64,000 nt of DNA from Clostridiales bacterium NK3B98 (GTDB lineage Bacteria; Bacillota; Clostridia; Oscillospirales; Oscillospiraceae), in contig ATWA01000008.1 in assembly GCA_000421005.1 (NCBI GenBank), forward strand, positions 1 to 64,000, read 5' to 3'. The translations under genes and the position numbers were made by a program. Shown here piece after piece: positions 60,284 to 64,000 of the stretch. How positions within the stretch are numbered: position 1 is the stretch's first letter; the number at the start of each line of letters is the position of its first letter. The notes under the pieces were generated by a model that had not been told where the DNA came from, searched no databases, and saw nothing but the letters and a program-made list of their open reading frames with translations.

Positions 60284-60307
60284 AAAAGCCCCGGCACCCA
60301 TCGGGGC
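60284..60307 (-). terminator. Minus-strand terminator
   Basis: GCCCCG (60288-60293) and CGGGGC (60302-60307) form a stem followed on the minus strand by TTTTG. It would end transcription arriving from the glycan genes before the pilin promoter. Confidence 0.65.
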
Positions 60308-60324
60308 ACCGGGACCGCAGACAC

Positions 60325-60444
60325 TCATTCTGTTTCATCTGTCTGTTCGCACTTGTTCCTGACATACGCCTGCAGGGGCATATTACGATCTAAGACTGCA
60401 TTGGCAGGCGTCTTCCCGTAGTAGCGCAGCTCATTCAGCAGGAG
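60325..60444 (-). pseudogene. Possible C-terminal gene remnant (39 codons)
   Basis: After an in-frame TAG (60445-60447), the minus strand reads LLLNELRYYGKTPANAVLD then RNMPLQAYVRNKCEQTDETE and a stop. The composition looks protein-like, and a terminator follows 17 nt later. There is no start codon or ribosome binding site, so it is probably the tail of a decayed gene. The parent family was not recognised. Confidence 0.25.
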
Positions 60445-60746
60445 CTAAAAATTCGGCACGATAGGGCCATTTGCACGAGTTTTAGAGTCACCGTCACGGA
60501 GGCGAAGGCCACTTGTATAATGAGTGCAGCACATGTAACTGCCTGCTGTGTCTGCTGTTGTCAGCGGCGGCTGGATGATCGCCACAGCGGGCCGAGTATG
60601 GTCTGTTTATAGAGTGCTGTAAAATCTCACTTTGCAAGCAGAAAGACCAGATCCCGGTATTGGAGCGTTTCCCGTAAATGAAGATCAAAGAGGCGGTGCT
60701 TAGCGCCTATTACTGTTTTGAAATGCTAATCCATTCACTTTCTCTA

Positions 60747-62699
60747 TTATATTTCTTTCAGTGCATCAAAAAGCGGCTCCATTGCTTTCACAATCCGCGT
60801 TTTGTCATAGTGCGGTTTCATGCGGGACAGTTCTTCCATGATCTGCGGCATCTCACTGACAGTATCCGCAAACCGGATGTAACCAAGATCTTTCAACCAC
60901 TCATAGCATCCGCGCATTTTATAGCTCCTGCTGTCCAACACAATGCAGGGTGTTTCGGTGATCGCGGCAAAAATCATTCCGTTCAGCCGATCAGTCACCA
61001 CGAGCTCGGCAGATAAAAACTCTTCAAGCTTTTTCCTGACTGCCTGTTCTCTCTGTTCAGGGCTTATCTGGCCCTCAATGACAGTATCCGTCTTTTGAAT
61101 ATCCGGGTAGCGTTCAGAAATATGCCTATATAGAAGCCCGCGGTCAGTTTGAGAAATTGTCCGTTCCTTATCCCTGCGTAAGCACAGCAGTGCGCCGGAA
61201 CGCACGGTATCCTGATTTGACACTTCCAGCAGCATCACAATATCCGGTACAAGCTCCACATGCACCTTGGGCATATATTTTTTCATAAAATCATAGCTGT
61301 ACCGCTCTCTCACGAATACTGTAAGATTCGGGTGAGATTCATAAGCCAGCTTTGAATGATTAAAAAATTCCCGTCCATCCGGTGTTTCCAGATCAAAGAA
61401 TATCGTCTGAGGAAAAATAATCGTTTTATTCTTTTGAAAGACCCGGAGTGTATTTCGTATTCTTTTTTCTTTCTCCGGCCAAAGGGCGCCGAGATATCCA
61501 CCGCCGTTTATTAAAACTGTCTTTCCTTGTGGTGTTAGCCTTGCGCACACTTCCTCAATTCCCTCACTCCACGGAAAATCCAGGCAGGAAATACTCTGTT
61601 GCCGCAGCATCTCAAGCTCAGCCAGTGCAATGGCATGGTCGCCAAGATTTCCATATAAAGGTGCCTGAAACAGGACACACTGGTTATGCAGGATATGAAA
61701 GCCATACTTTGCTAACATTGGAATCTTTTTCAGGGCTTTCCATATTATTTGAATACGTCCCAGTATTGGATTACTGTTTGCATAGGCATTCCAGTCAAAG
61801 CCCCTGTTCCAAATGGATATCCACCCATATTGCCTGTACTTTTTCAGGACCATGGCCATTCGCCTTTGCAGTTGTTTAACATGTATCTCCGTCCCGGGCA
61901 TGTCGTCTGATTCCATGATGCGTGTCTGTGCGTTCAGGCAATTTCTCAGCCAAGAGCGCAAACGATTTTGTGCTATATCTTCATAGCCATGCAGAATGAA
62001 AAAATCGACCTGCTCCTCAATCCCATCCAAAGCATCCAGGCGTTTCAGCGACCATTTTCCCCGTGTAATACCGTCCTCATTCTGATAATATGCGTAAATC
62101 GGTTTCTCAACCAACGAGACAGTATCATATTGAAACAAGAGCTTATACGTTGTAAACTCATCTTCATGTATTCTCCCCACCGGGAATCTGATCCCGTAGA
62201 GCGCCTTCATATCAATCAGCTTTCCCCACGCAACTATTGCATTGGTAGGATCATGGAGAAAAAAACTATCCGTTTTCCAGACAGATGATTTAGCATCATT
62301 GATTTCAGGAAGTCCTTCCCCGTTGGTACGTATAAAGCAGCCTATGGATATTCTTGTTTTATTATCGACGTTGGCTTTGAGAAGTATATTCAGATAATCA
62401 GGATGTACCCAATCGTCACTGTCAATAAACGTCAGCCACTGGCTGTCGCTGTTGGCAAAGGCCCAGTCGATTCCTGCGTTGCGGGCAGCCGACAAGCCTC
62501 TGTTCTCTTGATGAACGACGTGGATACGATCGTCTGTGTTTGCATAATCATCACAGATTGCACCGCAACCATCCGGAGAGCCATCATCCACCAGAACAAG
62601 CGCAAAATCTGTATAAGTCTGCGAAAGAATACTATCCACGCAGCGGCGTAAAAACGATTCAACTTTATAGACGGGGACGATCACACATATTTCGGGCAT
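60747..62699 (-). CDS. Glycosyltransferase family 2 fused to polysaccharide pyruvyl transferase
   Basis: Protein of 650 residues with two enzymes in one chain. Residues 1-320 are a GT2 inverting glycosyltransferase with CVIVPVYKVESFLRRCVDS, VDDGSPDG, the sugar-binding FIDSDDWVHPDY and the IHEDEFTTYKL motif. Residues about 335-600 match the pyruvyl transferase (CsaB/EpsI) family: GNLGDHAIALAE, NGGGYLGALW, and TDRLNGMIFAAI for the H/R-rich catalytic end. The predicted job is adding a sugar and a ketal pyruvate to a cell-wall or capsule glycan. It lies 22 nt after the glycerophosphotransferase-like gene. GC content is below the window average. Confidence 0.85.
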   Translation of the reverse strand: MPEICVIVPVYKVESFLRRCVDSILSQTYTDFALVLVDDGSPDGCGAICDDYANTDDRIHVVHQENRGLSAARNAGIDWAFANSDSQWLTFIDSDDWVHPDYLNILLKANVDNKTRISIGCFIRTNGEGLPEINDAKSSVWKTDSFFLHDPTNAIVAWGKLIDMKALYGIRFPVGRIHEDEFTTYKLLFQYDTVSLVEKPIYAYYQNEDGITRGKWSLKRLDALDGIEEQVDFFILHGYEDIAQNRLRSWLRNCLNAQTRIMESDDMPGTEIHVKQLQRRMAMVLKKYRQYGWISIWNRGFDWNAYANSNPILGRIQIIWKALKKIPMLAKYGFHILHNQCVLFQAPLYGNLGDHAIALAELEMLRQQSISCLDFPWSEGIEEVCARLTPQGKTVLINGGGYLGALWPEKEKRIRNTLRVFQKNKTIIFPQTIFFDLETPDGREFFNHSKLAYESHPNLTVFVRERYSYDFMKKYMPKVHVELVPDIVMLLEVSNQDTVRSGALLCLRRDKERTISQTDRGLLYRHISERYPDIQKTDTVIEGQISPEQREQAVRKKLEEFLSAELVVTDRLNGMIFAAITETPCIVLDSRSYKMRGCYEWLKDLGYIRFADTVSEMPQIMEELSRMKPHYDKTRIVKAMEPLFDALKEI

Positions 62700-62721
62700 C
62701 TTGCTAAACCACCATTCAGGA

Positions 62722-64000
62722 TTATTCTATATCCGGCAAGGCCAGGATCTTCTCCATTACCCGCTTACAATTATCATGGTCATTGAACGCGAAGAAGCGG
62801 TCAATGCGCTCCCGGTATTGATCCTTTAATTTGCATCCGTTTGCGGCATATTCGATGATGAGATCAATTAAATGTTCAAGATCATATGCAACCTCGCCAA
62901 ATCCGTCGCGTTCATAGTCAAAGTAGCCCTTTTTATAGTGTTCCGAAAAGAATGTGTCTCTGTCAAACTGGCAATAGATAACAGGCTTCCTCAGATAGGC
63001 AAAATCAAATACAGCTGATGAATAATCCGTTACCACAAGATTGCTCACCGCATAGACATCACGATAGCTTGTGTCCCAGGTCAAAAATGTGACCCGTGGA
63101 TCATGATGAAATTTATCTAAATACGGCTGAATATCAGGGTGCGGAAAAAACTGCAGCGTGTACCCGTATTGCGCTAACACAGAAAGAAGTCTGTCTGAAT
63201 TGAGCAGCTTATCGTAAAAGGAATAATAATCCTGTTGTTCAAATTTTTCTTTTATTGAACGAATCCCAGTCTTTCCGTCGTGTATCCCCGTCAGGTATCG
63301 TCTCCAGGTCGGCATGATAGTTATTATGTTTTTCTCATTCTGGTACAGTCTGTCATACCGCGGAAACCCGGTCAACCATACTTCATCATCACTGTAGCCG
63401 TAATTTCCCTCTATGATTGATTTCCATTCAGGCTGGGCTGCAGTAACAAATCCGGATATATTTTGGTTATATCTCTGAAGCCATTCAGAAACATCATCCT
63501 TTGTTATACCATGCTGCAAAAACACAAAATGATGATGCCCCGTCAAATCGCGCAGCCCGTCATTATAACCCCTGAACATAACGTCATCAGCATGGGAAGA
63601 TATCGTCACGTCACTCACAAGATGCAGCAGCTTATGACGGAAGGACATTGCGCTGACACACTCACCGATTTTTCTCATCCGTGCATAATCCTTGCTGTTC
63701 TTGTGAATGGCAAAGATTACGCGCGTATTTTTTGGCTTGTGATCTATGATGTAGCGAAACATAGCCTCGCCATTGTCATCCGCCTTCATCACACGGTCTG
63801 AGACAATCCAGAGCTTTCGGCGTTTCATGGGCTTGACAAGGTGACAATATAGCCGTCCGAAAACTGCCTTTCGTCCACCACGCAGATTTTTTTGCCAGAT
63901 TTCATGCAGGAACCTGCATTCACGGGCGGTTCTGTCTGTCCATCCCGGTCTTTGTGCTATGACAAGATGATTGTCAGTAAAGGTGACCATCCGGTTACCT
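62722..64000 (-). CDS. CDP-glycerol glycerophosphotransferase-like protein (TagB/TagF family), 5' end outside the window
   Basis: At least 422 residues, open to the window edge beyond the ATG at 63990. It contains the family pattern FVFLQHGITKDD, TGFPRYDRLY, IITIMPTWRRYL, and the catalytic-end YAVSNLVVTDYSSAVFDFAYLRKPVIY. Such enzymes transfer glycerol- or ribitol-phosphate from CDP-polyols to teichoic acids or capsules. The PMKRRKLWIVSDR segment shows the start of the GT-B-like core near residue 54; more N-terminal sequence may lie outside. It is cotranscribed with the GT2-pyruvyltransferase fusion. Confidence 0.85.
   Translation of the reverse strand, partial: GNRMVTFTDNHLVIAQRPGWTDRTARECRFLHEIWQKNLRGGRKAVFGRLYCHLVKPMKRRKLWIVSDRVMKADDNGEAMFRYIIDHKPKNTRVIFAIHKNSKDYARMRKIGECVSAMSFRHKLLHLVSDVTISSHADDVMFRGYNDGLRDLTGHHHFVFLQHGITKDDVSEWLQRYNQNISGFVTAAQPEWKSIIEGNYGYSDDEVWLTGFPRYDRLYQNEKNIITIMPTWRRYLTGIHDGKTGIRSIKEKFEQQDYYSFYDKLLNSDRLLSVLAQYGYTLQFFPHPDIQPYLDKFHHDPRVTFLTWDTSYRDVYAVSNLVVTDYSSAVFDFAYLRKPVIYCQFDRDTFFSEHYKKGYFDYERDGFGEVAYDLEHLIDLIIEYAANGCKLKDQYRERIDRFFAFNDHDNCKRVMEKILALPDIE

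Larger units (their letters stand above)
60189..60746. other. Intergenic region between pilin operon and surface-glycan genes
   Basis: It contains the palindrome at 60223-60238, a minus-strand terminator at 60284-60307 and a short reading frame that looks like the tail of a protein (60325-60444). No intact gene is visible in 60445-60746, and no insertion sequence or attachment site was recognised. It marks a shift from GC-rich to AT-richer sequence. Confidence 0.5.

Overview
The window is about 60% GC over most of its length. It looks like a chromosome segment of a Gram-positive Clostridia bacterium, probably of the Oscillospiraceae/Ruminococcaceae type from the gut. Pointers are the GlgC/GlgD pair, the ylmE-sepF-divIVA-ileS cluster, rpsF-ssb-rpsR, miaA-hfq, a CIRCE element, strong AGGAGG ribosome binding sites, SpaA/Cna-type surface protein domains and a clostridial-style type IV pilus machine. 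The placement is inferred from gene content; there is no rRNA in the window to settle it.

Layout. 1-4.4 kb: a repeat element, a two-repeat ELGDKT membrane transporter, then a CIRCE-preceded heat-shock unit (hsp20, clpB). 4.4-8.9 kb (minus strand): a secreted fibronectin-type-III-repeat protein ending in an L,D-transpeptidase-like domain, and a TatD nuclease. 9.1-15.8 kb (plus): a lipoprotein amidase, a 1711-residue protein that looks like a helicase/nuclease of the COG1112 (Hhe-like) kind with its catalytic motifs eroded, and an HD hydrolase. 16.1-18.3 kb: glutamate dehydrogenase, a small promoter-to-terminator transcript with an 8-codon frame, and a GIY-YIG protein. 18.6-24.4 kb: a glycogen operon glgB-like/glgC/glgD/glgA whose branching enzyme has lost a catalytic Asp. 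24.5-33.2 kb: core genes rpsF-ssb-rpsR, miaA-hfq, a barrel-sandwich membrane protein, yggS, sepF, divIVA and ileS.

33.3-43.7 kb (minus): a low-molecular-weight phosphatase, an AT-richer polytopic membrane protein, a GH36 alpha-galactosidase, then a type IV filament assembly operon (pseudopilin, prepilin peptidase, PilM, PilN, PilO) and a tandem HD-GYP protein with a rubredoxin-like tail. 43.8-60.1 kb (minus): one operon of four prepilin-like genes ending in a 3963-residue secreted protein that has a VWA domain, Cna-B/SpaA-type domains and a long Pmp-like beta-helix region but no LPXTG anchor. 60.7-64 kb (minus, AT-richer): a glycosyltransferase/pyruvyltransferase fusion and a CDP-glycerol glycerophosphotransferase-like gene that runs off the end.

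The most interesting reading is that the two pil blocks belong together. The assembly operon (PilMNO plus peptidase) would build a filament. The pseudopilin operon would supply its tip complex, with a GspK/PilX-like member lacking Glu5 and a modular GLUG-repeat pilin. The giant VWA protein would be carried at the tip, a Gram-positive counterpart of the minor-pilin/PilY1 arrangement. The motor ATPase, platform protein and major pilin are not in this window.
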